A stretch of 64,000 bases of DNA, from positions 310,001-374,000 of the forward strand of contig CAVWFQ010000004.1 in the NCBI GenBank assembly GCA_963754335.1, read 5' to 3'. Positions 18,434-27,680 of this stretch are shown here, piece after piece (position 1 is the stretch's first letter; each line of letters starts with the position of its first letter). The stretch comes from JBBSDP01 sp963754335 (GTDB lineage Bacteria; Planctomycetota; Phycisphaerae; Tepidisphaerales; Tepidisphaeraceae). Under the pieces are notes generated by a model. It worked only from the letters and a program-made list of their open reading frames with translations. It made no database searches and had not been told where the DNA came from. The translations under genes and the position numbers were made by a program.

Positions 18434-19669
18434 ATGCGAATCCAAATGTTGATTCTGATCGGTGTTCTTTCAGCGGGGGCCGAAATTCTCGCTGCCGCTG
18501 ATTTTGACGATACCCCCGAAACGCGGACGGGCCGATTCCAGATCTTCAACGTGAAAATAGGGACTTGGGTCGAGTTCGGCCATCGGTTGGAGGCGCTGTC
18601 AAAGCGCATTGGAGAACCCCTTTCTCCGGGAACGATCGCCAGGTTCCGGAAAGGCCTCGCCGACGAGAGCAAAGCGGACGCCGAGGCGAAGGAAGCCAAG
18701 AAAAACGGCAAAAAGCCGCCGCCGCCTCCCGAGCCGCCGAAAGGGGACCCCAAACCAGACTACGAGGTTTACGTTTCCCCCTCGTATTCACCGGCGGTGC
18801 CGGCGGGGTTGATCGTCTGGGAGGGAGGGGGCGAAGACGTGGTGCTTCCCGCGGGGTGGGAACAGGTGATGGACGATCGGAATATCCTCTGGATCGGTCC
18901 GCACGGAACCGGCAACGAACAGGACGTCCTTTGGCGCGCCTATCAGGCGCTGGAGTCCGTTCGCCACATGAAGAATCATTTCGCGATCGACAACGAACGC
19001 GTTTACATCTGCGGGATTTCCGGAGGCGGTCGAATGGCGTCGCGGATGGGTGTAATGGCCGCCGACACGTTCGCCGGATTCTTCAGCGATGTCGGGGCCG
19101 ACTTTTACACCGCCTACTGGCCCAAACCCGACCCCGCGATCCTGCATCGAGCCAAGACCCACACCCGTGGCGTCCTTCTCGAGGGTGGAACGGATTTCAA
19201 TCTCCAGGGCACGAAGATGAGTTATCAAATGATGAAGCAGGACGGGTTTCTCCATATCTCGTTTCTGCTCAATCCCAACATGGGTCACGAATATCCCAAT
19301 CTCGAGTGGTTTAATAAGTCGATGGATGCGCTCGAAGAGCCGATCATGACGGCTGACGAAAAGGTCTATAAGAATGCGGCCGCATTCGAAGTGCGGCATC
19401 AGCCCGGGGAAGCCTACGAGGCCTACGTCAACGCGGCTTCGCGCGGCGGATCACGCCCATTCGTCAAAGACGCGGCCGCCCAAGCCGCTGCGATCTATAA
19501 AGAATTTCAGGCAAGGGTCGACGCCGTCAAACAGACCATCGCCGACGGCAAACTCGATCAGGCGACGACCGACGCGCGAAAGCTGAAGGCGAACTTCGGT
19601 CCGATGGCGACCGCGCCTTTCGCGAATCTGATTAAGCAGATCAACGACGCGCGCAAAGCAGCCAAATAG
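18434..19669 (+). CDS. Secreted alpha/beta hydrolase, esterase-like
   Basis: A 411-residue protein with a signal peptide (MRIQMLILIGVLSAGAEILAA). A charged linker rich in Lys and Pro (about 85-110) precedes the hydrolase domain. The nucleophile elbow is ICGISGGGRMAS (Ser196). HTRGVLLEGGTDFN carries a candidate acid and NPNMGHEYPN the candidate catalytic His. After LDALEEPI a helical Ala/Lys-rich tail (about 310-411) follows. The organisation parallels the frameshifted hydrolase at 12493-14365, but that protein has an additional beta-rich N-terminal region. The two paralogs point toward each other's upstream regions with the IS66 pair between them. Likely periplasmic or extracellular. Substrate unknown. 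Confidence 0.75.
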   Translation: MRIQMLILIGVLSAGAEILAAADFDDTPETRTGRFQIFNVKIGTWVEFGHRLEALSKRIGEPLSPGTIARFRKGLADESKADAEAKEAKKNGKKPPPPPEPPKGDPKPDYEVYVSPSYSPAVPAGLIVWEGGGEDVVLPAGWEQVMDDRNILWIGPHGTGNEQDVLWRAYQALESVRHMKNHFAIDNERVYICGISGGGRMASRMGVMAADTFAGFFSDVGADFYTAYWPKPDPAILHRAKTHTRGVLLEGGTDFNLQGTKMSYQMMKQDGFLHISFLLNPNMGHEYPNLEWFNKSMDALEEPIMTADEKVYKNAAAFEVRHQPGEAYEAYVNAASRGGSRPFVKDAAAQAAAIYKEFQARVDAVKQTIADGKLDQATTDARKLKANFGPMATAPFANLIKQINDARKAAK

Positions 19670-19712
19670 GCCCTCGCTCGTCGGATCGCAATCTGCTCTC
19701 GATTCCAATCAA

Positions 19713-20375
19713 TCAGAGTTGCGGCTCCTCCAACGGGACCGGGCAGACCTCTTTCCGCTTGCAGCCGGTGCATTGCTGGCCTTCCCATAGGGAATTGAAC
19801 TGTTCGAGGGCGCTGTCGATCAGAGCCGTCGATTCCGTCCAGATTCCCATCTCGAAATTTCGGCGGCCATCCGCCTTGGCGCCGAGTCCCGCGCCGGTGA
19901 GGTTGGCCGAACCCAGGTACATTCGATTCGCGTCGATAATGACCGTCTTGGCGTGAAGCCGGGGGCAGCGGCGGATCACCAGATTGTGGGGAAGCTCCGC
20001 CTTGAGCTCGCGCAAGGCGGCCGAGCTGGGGGTTCCGGCGTGGAGCAAACGAATCTCCACGCCGCGGTCTGCCAGGCGACGGAAGTGTTCAACGATCGAT
20101 GGTGCCCGTCGGCTTGTCGGTTCGGGAACAAGCATCGCCTTGAAGTCGGCGGTCATGATGTCGAGGCTGGTGCGCGCCCCGAGCATGCCGTCCACCACGA
20201 TCCGGCGAAAGTGGTCGCGGTCGATGACAAGCTCGACAGAGCCGCTCGGGGCGGTGCGTGACGGAGAATAAGCCGGTAGCGTTCTTGCCACCTCCTTACC
20301 ATCGGTAACTCGGGGCGGACAAGGAGAATGAGACCCCCTCGAAGACGGGGATTGGTGCAGGCCAGACCGGCTCAC
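19713..20375 (-). CDS. Phospholipase D-like (single HKD) protein
   Basis: Up to 220 residues. The diagnostic HKD motif is HAKTVIIDANRMYLGSANLTG (His, Lys and Asp followed by GSAN), as in PLD-superfamily nucleases and phospholipases. Only one HKD is present, so an active enzyme would be a homodimer, as in bacterial Nuc-type proteins. The extreme C-terminus has a compact Cys cluster (CTGCKRKEVC) that could bind a metal or cluster. No signal peptide is evident. The start is uncertain: the first 28 residues are Ser/Pro-rich and unconvincing, and a GTG at 20291 is an alternative. It converges on the hydrolase gene, 43 bp away. Confidence 0.7.
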   Translation of the reverse strand: MSRSGLHQSPSSRGSHSPCPPRVTDGKEVARTLPAYSPSRTAPSGSVELVIDRDHFRRIVVDGMLGARTSLDIMTADFKAMLVPEPTSRRAPSIVEHFRRLADRGVEIRLLHAGTPSSAALRELKAELPHNLVIRRCPRLHAKTVIIDANRMYLGSANLTGAGLGAKADGRRNFEMGIWTESTALIDSALEQFNSLWEGQQCTGCKRKEVCPVPLEEPQL

Positions 20376-20496
20376 CGAAGTTCAGTGAGACGGGCTGGAG
20401 CGGGGCCAGGGGACACGCCCGTTTGGAACGACCCTGCGAGCGGCGGCTATTGGGGGTAACCGGCTCACTGAAGTGAGCCCGCCGCGCTGGGGTTTC

Positions 20497-21302
20497 TTAC
20501 CAAAAATAAAGTCCGCCGGTGAAGCTCGGATCCGTCTGGAATTGCACAAGCGCATCAGCAAGACGGCGCACCTCGGCGTGTCCGTCTCCGCACAATACGT
20601 TGTAGACGTGCGGGTGAGTGTGAAACCAGGGCGTCGCCGCCGTTCCATCATTCATGTAGGGCGCCGACGACAGAAGATCGCTGGCGATGATGCTGTCGGA
20701 GGGTTGGACAATATCTTTCGTCGAAAGCGGGAACGATGGATTATCGCCCGGCGATGTGATGTACGAGCCGTCCGACTGGCGGTAATAGAGGTCGCCGAGC
20801 AGCGCGGGATTGGCGCGACGATATCCCGCTCCAATGGAATATCCCGCGAAAATCTGGCCGTCGCCGGGCGGGCTGGTGCCGTTCCAGCAATCCTCATCGG
20901 TCATGTAGCCGTAATAGATATTCACGAAGTCGGGGCAGTACATCACCACATACGTCTGGACGTACGGCAGAATCAGAGCCTTGGTGTCGACGGGGTAATA
21001 ATTGGACCAGACACCGCCGGGTACCCAGCCGGGCGCGGGAACTGAAGTGTTCGCGCAAAGCGTAAACGGAACGTTTCCCCGGTGGTCGGGAAAGACCCCC
21101 TTGTTATCGAGAGAGTAAAGAAGCCAGCAACTTCCCACCTGGCGTATGTTGGACAAACAGACCACCTGCCTGGCGGCCTCTCGCCCCGGTTCAACGCCGG
21201 CAGCAAAATCGCAATCAGGACCGCGATAATGCCGATCACGACCAAAAGCTCCACCAGCGTGAAGCCTTTGGGCCTGCTTCGGAAATTTCCATGAAATGCC
21301 AC
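20497..21302 (-). pseudogene. Prepilin-like (type IV pilin N-terminus) surface protein, frameshifted
   Basis: A GTG at 21302 opens a short basic leader followed by GFTLVELLVVIGIIAVLIAI, the prepilin peptidase site and first helix. One base is missing near 21187, after PALNR; the protein resumes in another frame as REAARQVVCLSNIRQVG and runs to 20497. The rest (ALILPYVQTYVVMYCPD, NVLCGDGHAEVRRLAD) matches the general pattern of the planctomycete prepilin-like/DUF1559-type proteins, with a HVYNVLCGDGH segment replacing a clean H-x9-DG box. Probably a minor pseudopilin or secreted surface protein. A possible ATG start further upstream (21455) adds unconvincing sequence. Confidence 0.75.
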
Positions 21303-21605
21303 CACGTTAGCTGCCGCCACCGCCTTCCGATTTGCTGTCCCGTTTTCACTATTCGCATTGCATCGATCTCGGGAAGCCAGAACAGCCAAGTTTACCGGGC
21401 TTCTTCTCCGAATGTTGCCTGGGAGGGGAGTTTCCGCGCGCGGACGGTCGAACAAGGTGTTCCGTCCGGCGACAAGTCGCGGCTCCCTCGGACTAAAAAA
21501 GAGAGCCGCGCGATTTGCCTGGCCTGAGCTAGTCGAAGGGTCGCCGGACCAACGTGCTCAGAAATCGAGTTACGTGCAGCAGGCCGCGCGACATCAACGA
21601 GAAAA
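21303..21605. other. Interval without a supported gene
   Basis: About 300 bp between the prepilin gene and the end of the giant PEP-CTERM gene. Near 21524-21541 it holds CCTGAGCTAGTCGAAGGG, resembling the short GTCGAAGGG-type repeats dispersed in many environmental bacteria. No other structure recognised. Confidence 0.4.
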
Positions 21606-24600
21606 TCAGGCCATTGATTTGGCCCGGCGGCGCATCAGGAGCGCGACGGCCGGCGCGAGTAGGACAGCGGAGGCGGGCTCGGGAACATTCAGGCTCGAAA
21701 AGCCGCTCAATTCGACGCTCGGGCTTCCGATGTCGTCATAAGTCACGGCGAATGAGCCGAGATCGTTGCCTGACCCATCGGTCACCTCGACGCGGCCGTG
21801 CCCGGTATTACCGAAGGTCCCAAGGAGAGTGCCGGAGTCGATCACGTCAAAGGTTTGCCCCTGCAAATCCAAAACAAGCTGTTTGTCATCCAGGGTTGTG
21901 GTCAGCGTCACGTCCAGCTCGCCGGAAACCGTCGTAAGGCCCTGAACCATGATGGGGCTGGACGTTGCATCGCCGCTCGTATCGACGGCGATCTGGAATT
22001 GAGTTGCCCCGCTCAGGACGGAGTTGCCGATCGTCAACGCGCTTCCGGGCGCGTCGATCAGGGTGCCGCTGTTGATGAGCGTATTGATGTTGACGATCCC
22101 GCCGGCTCCGATGATCAGGAAGCCGTGATTGGTCAATGTGGCCGCGCTGAACGAATTTCCGTTTTGAACCGTCAGCGATCCCTGGGAGCCAATGGTCTGC
22201 AAATTCTGAAGTGCGTTGGTGCCGTTGGTATTGGCGAGCTCGGAATTCGCGCCGTCGAGGATTACCGTGGCGTTCAGCGTGTTGATTTCGACGGGATCAA
22301 ACAAGATTTGCCCGCCGCTCCTCATGATATACGTGCCGCCGGTCAGCGCGTGGGTGGACGGGTCATAGTTCGTGAGATGATTGACGGTGATCTTGGATCC
22401 TGGACCACTATCAGGGTTGCTGTTGTCCGCAATGAAAGTGCCGTTGTTGCTCGTTGTCGTGGATGCGTCGAGCGTGATTTGCTCGCCGAACCGCGCTGCG
22501 ATCGTTCCGTCGTTCGTGACGTTTAATTTTGAAACCGAGCCCTCTCCCACAATGCTCTGCGATGGGCCGACTATTAGCGTCTCAGAGCCCGCGCCGCTCG
22601 CGCCCTCCAAAAACAGACCGTAAAGGAAAATGTCGCCCGTCCCCACGAGTGTCACGGTATCGCCTCCCGCTCCAGAACCCACCAACACCTTCCCCCCGTT
22701 TGGAAAGAGTTGGGAGTTGTTAACGATTGTGCCGATCAGGGAAAGCGTGCCAGAATTCACAGTTATTGAAGAAAACGGAGCGTCAATAGTAAGGTTACCG
22801 TCCGTCGCTCCGTTAAACGTCACGGATCCTTCCACAATCGCACCATTAGTGATCGTACCACCTACGATTGTCGTGTTCCCTTTCAAATCGAGATAACGAT
22901 TACTTTCCAACCTGCTCGTAGGAGTATTTGTAACCAAGGCATTACTTAGAGAGCCACTTAGCATCAGAGTAGCGTTGTCACCGAGTGTTATCGGTCCATT
23001 GAGTGTCGCGCCGCCGGCCAGATTGAGGGTGCCGCTTTGCACTTGAAGAGTTCCGGCGCTTGCTGAAGTCAACGCGCTGTTGAGCGTTACGGAGCCTCCC
23101 GTGTTAAAATCCGCGGTGCCCCCGCTAATCATCATCGGACCGCTGCCCGGCGAAACAGTTGCGCCGCTGTTGAACGTCACGGTCCCGCCGCTGATGGTGG
23201 TTGGACCGGTTGGCGCGAAGCTCGAACCGTTGTTGAAGTTGTTATTTCCGCCGGCGAAGGTCACGCTCCCGCCGGTAATTGAACTGCCGCTGTTGAAATT
23301 AGTGTCGTAATCGATCTTCAGCGCTGCGCCGCTGCTGATGTTGAACGCGCCCGAATGGGTCCCGCCGCCGGCGAGCTCGAGGGTGCCGCTCTGGACCTGC
23401 ACGGTCCCGAAGTTATCAAATTCCGCCTGGATGACCGTCGAACCGGTGTCGCCGGATTTGGTGAACGCGCCGTAGTTTTCGAAGTAGTCTGGGATGCCTG
23501 CCTGGAGCCCGTTGGCGATGTAGGTTTGATCATCCTTGGCGTCGAACGTGTTGTAGTTTATCAACCGGGTCGACTGGCCATTACTGCCGGTGGCGTTGAT
23601 GGTGACTCCGCTCCAGGTGGCCTGCTGGAGGAGGAGCTGCCCTCCCGCGAAGGTCACCAGGCCGCCGGTCGGGCCAATCGTCGTTTGACCCGCCGCGCTG
23701 ATAGCGGGCCCCACTCCACCGACGCCGATCTGAGCGCCTGGGCCGAGATTCAGTTGGCCCGGGACGTTGATCACGTCGGCGCCGGCCAGCGTTGCGGTGG
23801 CGAGATTCAAATCGCTTCCAAGGTTCACGGGATTGCCGGTGTTGAAAGTGACGGTCCCGCCGCTGATGGTGGTGGGGCCGCTGGGGGAAAAGCTTGAACC
23901 GCCGTTGAAGCTGGTGTTGCCGCCGGTGAACGTCACGGCTTCGCCCGTGATGGAACTGCCGTTGTTGAAGTTGTTGTTACCTCCGGTGAAAGTCACGTTT
24001 CCACCCGTGACCGAAGCGCCGCTGTTGAAGGTGGTGTCGTAGTCGATTTGCAGCGTTGTGCCGGGGCTGAGATTAAATGACCCCGTGTGCGTTCCGCCGC
24101 CGGCGAGGTCGAGCGTGCCGCTCTGCACGTTGACGGTTCCCGAGTTATTGAACTGGAGCTGCATGACCGTGGATCCGGTGCCGCCGGATTTGGTAAAGGT
24201 GCCGGCGTTGTTGAACACATCGACCACGCCGTACTGCGAGCCATTGGCTTGCCACGTCTGATCATCCTGGGCATCGAAGGTCGCGCCGAGGAGATTGTTA
24301 AAGATCGCGCCGACGGTCCGAGTGTCGTTGAGCGGATCGGAGACCCCGTTGGAGATCCCGGTTCCGTTCCATGTGGCGGCGCCGGCATTGTTGACGGTCC
24401 CGCCGGCGAAGATCAATGTCGATGAATTCGGCCCGGGGGAGAGTGTGATGCCGCCGTTGGCGTTTACGATGAGATTATTGTTCCCTGTCCCGACCTGCCC
24501 GCCATCGGTCCAGGCAAAGCTACCGGCGACATTGACCGTGTCCGTGCCGTCGAGGATTCCGTGGTCCAGTGTCAGCGACGGAAGATTGACGGCGGCGCCG

Positions 24601-26348
24601 GTGTTGAAAGTCACGTTGCCGAAATTGATGTTGGTCGCCGCGCCCGGGTTGTAAGACGATCCCGGGTTAAATGTGGATAATCCTCCCCCAAACGTGACAT
24701 TCCCGGGGCCGCTGACGGAGCTCCCATTTTCGAAAGTCGTAGGGCCGTCAAATTCCAACGCAGCGCCGCTGCTGACGGTAAAGGAGCCGGTGTGATCTCC
24801 GCCGCCACCGAGGTCCAGCGTTCCGCTCTCAGCAAGCACGGTGCTATAGTTGTTGAATTCCGCGCTAACGTATGAGGTTCCCGTTCCACCCGACTTCATG
24901 AACAGCCCATAATTGTTGAAGACGTCGGGCACGACCCCCGCCCCAGCAATGGATACATAGCTGCTGTCGTCCTGGATATCGAAGGAGCCGGTCGAGAGAT
25001 TATTGAAAGTCGATTGCGCGGGACCTCGTCCGTGTTCGGCGCCGAGCCATACGTCGGCCAGGCTGAGCGTGGCGCTTGCGGCGTTGTTGATCGTGCCGCC
25101 GCCGAAGTAGACGTGATCGCCGCTGGCGACGCCGCCGATCGTCAAGCCCGCTTCGGCATTCAAGGTGGGGCCGGGGATCGCCCCGGTGTTTCCGAAAGAC
25201 CCCTGGCTGTTCCACGCGACCGGCCCCGTAGCGGTCATGTTGAAATTGCCGTCAACGATCCCTCCATCGAGCGTGAGCGATGAAACGCCGAGGGATTGGC
25301 CGGCGTTGAAATCGACTTCGCCTCCGGAGACGTGGAGGCTTCCCAGTGAAACATCGCTGTTGTTGAAGACGGTCGTGCCTGAGCTGACCGTTGTTGTGCC
25401 GCCGACGCGATACGAGGCGCCCGAATTGAAAGTGGCGTTGTTCTGGTCGAATGTGACGTTGCCACTGCCCGTTACGGAGCTGCCGCTTTCAAACGTGGTC
25501 GTTCCGTATATCGTTACAGGGTAGCCAAAAACGCTCTGGATGGCAGAACCGCCTCCAAAGCGAAGAGAGGTTCCTGCGGCGACCGTAAAACTTCCGGTAT
25601 GGTCGCCACCGCCGGCCAGATAAAGGGTTCCGCTCTGGACGGCAACGGTACCGGTGTTATTCAACTTAAGATCGATTTCCGTTGTTCCGGTGCCGCCGGA
25701 CTTCATAAACGTCCCGGCGTTGTTGAACTGATCGGGAAGCGAAGCGAGGATGCCGTTGCCCTGCATCGTTTGATCGTCCTGGGCATCGAAGGTTGCTCCC
25801 TGAAGATTGTTGAATACGCTGTTATCAAAGTTGCCGGCTCCCGCCGCGATGATCGTCGCGCCCAACCAGGTGGCAGTTCCGGAATTGTTGATCGTCGCCC
25901 CGCCCATCCCCACGAAGCCCGAGCCCGCTCCCGTGATGGCAATGCCGCCATTGGCATTAATCATGATGGGATCGTCGAGGGAAAAGGCATACGGGGAAAA
26001 CGTGCCGCCGTTCGACCAATTGAGCGTCCCATTGACGGTAAGAGTCTGAGGGTAGTAATCCCGGATCGTTCCCCCATCCAGGGTCAGATTATGGATCGTG
26101 TAATCGGAATCCAGCGTGGCGGTCCCGCTGCTGATCGTCACGTCGTAGAGCGGGCCGGAAGGAACGCCGTTGTTGGGGACAACGTTGGGCGACCAGGCCG
26201 TCGCATCGCTCCAATTGCTGGTGCCGCCGTTCCACGTAACAGGGACGTCGCCGGCCCTTGCCCAGAGCGGCGCGATTGCCGCGGATACCGCCGCAGCGAG
26301 GATGAGCCGGGTTCGTGTACGGCTCCGATTATTATTCGATCGATGCAT
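21606..26348 (-). CDS. Giant beta-strand-repeat surface protein with PEP-CTERM tail
   Basis: A 1580-residue secreted protein with an Arg-rich signal peptide (RTRLILAAAVSAAIAPLWARA). The body is Gly/Asn/Thr/Ser-rich, with alternating short strands typical of right-handed beta-helix or autotransporter-associated repeats. At least four long repeats of roughly 230-300 residues contain variants of FNNAGTFTKSGGTGST and SGTLDLAGGGTHTGSF. The C-terminus is VPEPASAVLLAPAVALLMRR followed by RAKSMA. That is a PEP-CTERM sorting signal (PEP motif, hydrophobic helix, Arg cluster), recognised by exosortase in other bacteria. No exosortase gene is in the window. It is the first of a cluster of such proteins and probably part of an extracellular matrix or surface coat. 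Confidence 0.85.
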   Translation of the reverse strand: MHRSNNNRSRTRTRLILAAAVSAAIAPLWARAGDVPVTWNGGTSNWSDATAWSPNVVPNNGVPSGPLYDVTISSGTATLDSDYTIHNLTLDGGTIRDYYPQTLTVNGTLNWSNGGTFSPYAFSLDDPIMINANGGIAITGAGSGFVGMGGATINNSGTATWLGATIIAAGAGNFDNSVFNNLQGATFDAQDDQTMQGNGILASLPDQFNNAGTFMKSGGTGTTEIDLKLNNTGTVAVQSGTLYLAGGGDHTGSFTVAAGTSLRFGGGSAIQSVFGYPVTIYGTTTFESGSSVTGSGNVTFDQNNATFNSGASYRVGGTTTVSSGTTVFNNSDVSLGSLHVSGGEVDFNAGQSLGVSSLTLDGGIVDGNFNMTATGPVAWNSQGSFGNTGAIPGPTLNAEAGLTIGGVASGDHVYFGGGTINNAASATLSLADVWLGAEHGRGPAQSTFNNLSTGSFDIQDDSSYVSIAGAGVVPDVFNNYGLFMKSGGTGTSYVSAEFNNYSTVLAESGTLDLGGGGDHTGSFTVSSGAALEFDGPTTFENGSSVSGPGNVTFGGGLSTFNPGSSYNPGAATNINFGNVTFNTGAAVNLPSLTLDHGILDGTDTVNVAGSFAWTDGGQVGTGNNNLIVNANGGITLSPGPNSSTLIFAGGTVNNAGAATWNGTGISNGVSDPLNDTRTVGAIFNNLLGATFDAQDDQTWQANGSQYGVVDVFNNAGTFTKSGGTGSTVMQLQFNNSGTVNVQSGTLDLAGGGTHTGSFNLSPGTTLQIDYDTTFNSGASVTGGNVTFTGGNNNFNNGSSITGEAVTFTGGNTSFNGGSSFSPSGPTTISGGTVTFNTGNPVNLGSDLNLATATLAGADVINVPGQLNLGPGAQIGVGGVGPAISAAGQTTIGPTGGLVTFAGGQLLLQQATWSGVTINATGSNGQSTRLINYNTFDAKDDQTYIANGLQAGIPDYFENYGAFTKSGDTGSTVIQAEFDNFGTVQVQSGTLELAGGGTHSGAFNISSGAALKIDYDTNFNSGSSITGGSVTFAGGNNNFNNGSSFAPTGPTTISGGTVTFNSGATVSPGSGPMMISGGTADFNTGGSVTLNSALTSASAGTLQVQSGTLNLAGGATLNGPITLGDNATLMLSGSLSNALVTNTPTSRLESNRYLDLKGNTTIVGGTITNGAIVEGSVTFNGATDGNLTIDAPFSSITVNSGTLSLIGTIVNNSQLFPNGGKVLVGSGAGGDTVTLVGTGDIFLYGLFLEGASGAGSETLIVGPSQSIVGEGSVSKLNVTNDGTIAARFGEQITLDASTTTSNNGTFIADNSNPDSGPGSKITVNHLTNYDPSTHALTGGTYIMRSGGQILFDPVEINTLNATVILDGANSELANTNGTNALQNLQTIGSQGSLTVQNGNSFSAATLTNHGFLIIGAGGIVNINTLINSGTLIDAPGSALTIGNSVLSGATQFQIAVDTSGDATSSPIMVQGLTTVSGELDVTLTTTLDDKQLVLDLQGQTFDVIDSGTLLGTFGNTGHGRVEVTDGSGNDLGSFAVTYDDIGSPSVELSGFSSLNVPEPASAVLLAPAVALLMRRRAKSMA

Positions 26349-26378
26349 CTTTGTCCTCTTCGTTTGAGCGCTCGTGGG

Positions 26379-27412
26379 TCAATCGTTTTGGTTTCGGCGG
26401 ATTGGATTGTTTTGCCCCAAAGGATCAGTGGCGTCGGCATTCCGGCAGATCAGGGCCAGAGTCCGTTCAGCATGTAATCGCTTTCTTAATGGGTGCCTGG
26501 GACCTCTTTGGCAACAAACGGAAACGCGGTGCGGTCCTTGAAAAGGCAAGGGTGCGACGATCAGGAGAGCTAAAAGCGCGGCGGGCTCGGGGACGGGGGT
26601 TACGGCCGCATAGGAAGTCCCGATGCGAAGTTCATCGAAAGTATAACTGTCGTTTTCCGTTTCGGCGCCGAAGGTCGTCAGCTCGATGTTCGTAAACGGC
26701 GACAAAGAGTCGAATGCCGAGGCCGTTAGCGTTGCATCGGGATTGCCGGGCTGGCCCGCTCCGAGCGTCGGATTGACATACAACTTAAATTCGTCCGAGG
26801 AGCCGTTCGTTCCGCCGGCGAAATCGGCTTCGACCACGAAGAGCGTAGTTGCGCCGTCGGCGGGTTGAACTGTCGAAGGTTGTTGATTGTTGTTCTCATC
26901 GGACAAGCCCCAGTAGCGCCGCCGTGCGGACCGAGCACGTAGCCGACGCTCAGTGCAGCTCCGGTATTCGATCCGTTGCCGAACAAAACCGCTGCACCGC
27001 TGAGCGTGCCGATGCTGTTCGGGCGGATCAAAAAGCTGAAATAGGCCGTAGTTCCTGTTCCCGTCGGCGACGCCAGCGGCGATGACAGGTCGCGGGAGTA
27101 GGTGGTCGTGGTGTAGTCATTCGACATCGTGCCTGAAACTGGCGTTGTAAGCGTTACCGCGCCTCCGCTGGTCTGCAATCCGGGATAGGTGAGGCCCGGG
27201 GACGCCACTACGCCCGAACCGCTTACCGGTCCGCCGGAGATGGCCGTTTGCGTCCAGGCGTCGGAGAACCCGCTTCCCCCGTTGTCGTTGTTGAGATCAC
27301 CCGCGGGGTAGGAAAATTCGTCGACGGCCGAAGGCGTCGCGATGACCGCACGACCCGGTAGAAGAACGAGCGCGAGAGACAACGCTGCCGCTGTGAATGT
27401 CAAAGATCGCAT
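26379..27412 (-). pseudogene. PEP-CTERM surface protein, frameshifted
   Basis: The ATG at 27412 opens a signal peptide (MRSLTFTAAALSLALVLLPG). The protein resembles planctomycete LamG-like/jelly-roll surface proteins, with YFSFLIRPNSIGTLSGAAV. Near 26918 the frame jumps after YVLGPHGGA; continuation in the other frame reads YWGLSDENNNQQ and NDSYTFDELRIGTSYAAV, then VPEPAALLALLIVAP. The Arg cluster expected after the hydrophobic helix is missing in this frame, so a second shift near 26540 is likely and the stop at 26379 may not be native. It lies directly upstream of the giant protein gene (30 bp), so the two may be co-transcribed. Confidence 0.65.
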
Positions 27413-27454
27413 GATTTGTCGTCCAATCGGAAAGAGTGCCATCATCTGTATTAA

Positions 27455-27610
27455 CTAGCGCCGCAGCAGTCTCCGCGGAAAAAGCAGAGACATGCCTATC
27501 GCCGCCAGGCCGATCGCAGCGGGTTCCGGCACCGGCGTCAGGAGGAAGGCTTCGTTCACCCCGTGGATGGATTGAATCCGGGAAGCGCGAAGATTGTGGC
27601 GGTCCTGAAA
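27455..27610 (-). pseudogene. Orphan PEP-CTERM C-terminal fragment
   Basis: Between an in-frame stop at 27611-27613 and the stop at 27455-27457, a 51-codon frame without a convincing start encodes RIQSIHGVNEAFLLTPVPEP followed by a hydrophobic helix and PRRLLRR. This is a complete PEP-CTERM tail detached from its protein. It ends 43 bp upstream of the next PEP-CTERM gene. Either a deletion removed the rest of the gene, or the N-terminal part is disrupted by further indels. Confidence 0.65.
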
Positions 27611-27680
27611 TCAATTTTGAAAGCATACGTAGGTCCTTTGCGCGGATCCGCCGACCAGGCAATGCCTGGGTGCGATTGAG

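Noticed and set aside
21798..26477. Many plus-strand open frames opposite the giant PEP-CTERM genes
   Set aside because: They are antisense shadows of GC-biased repetitive coding sequence and have no domains.
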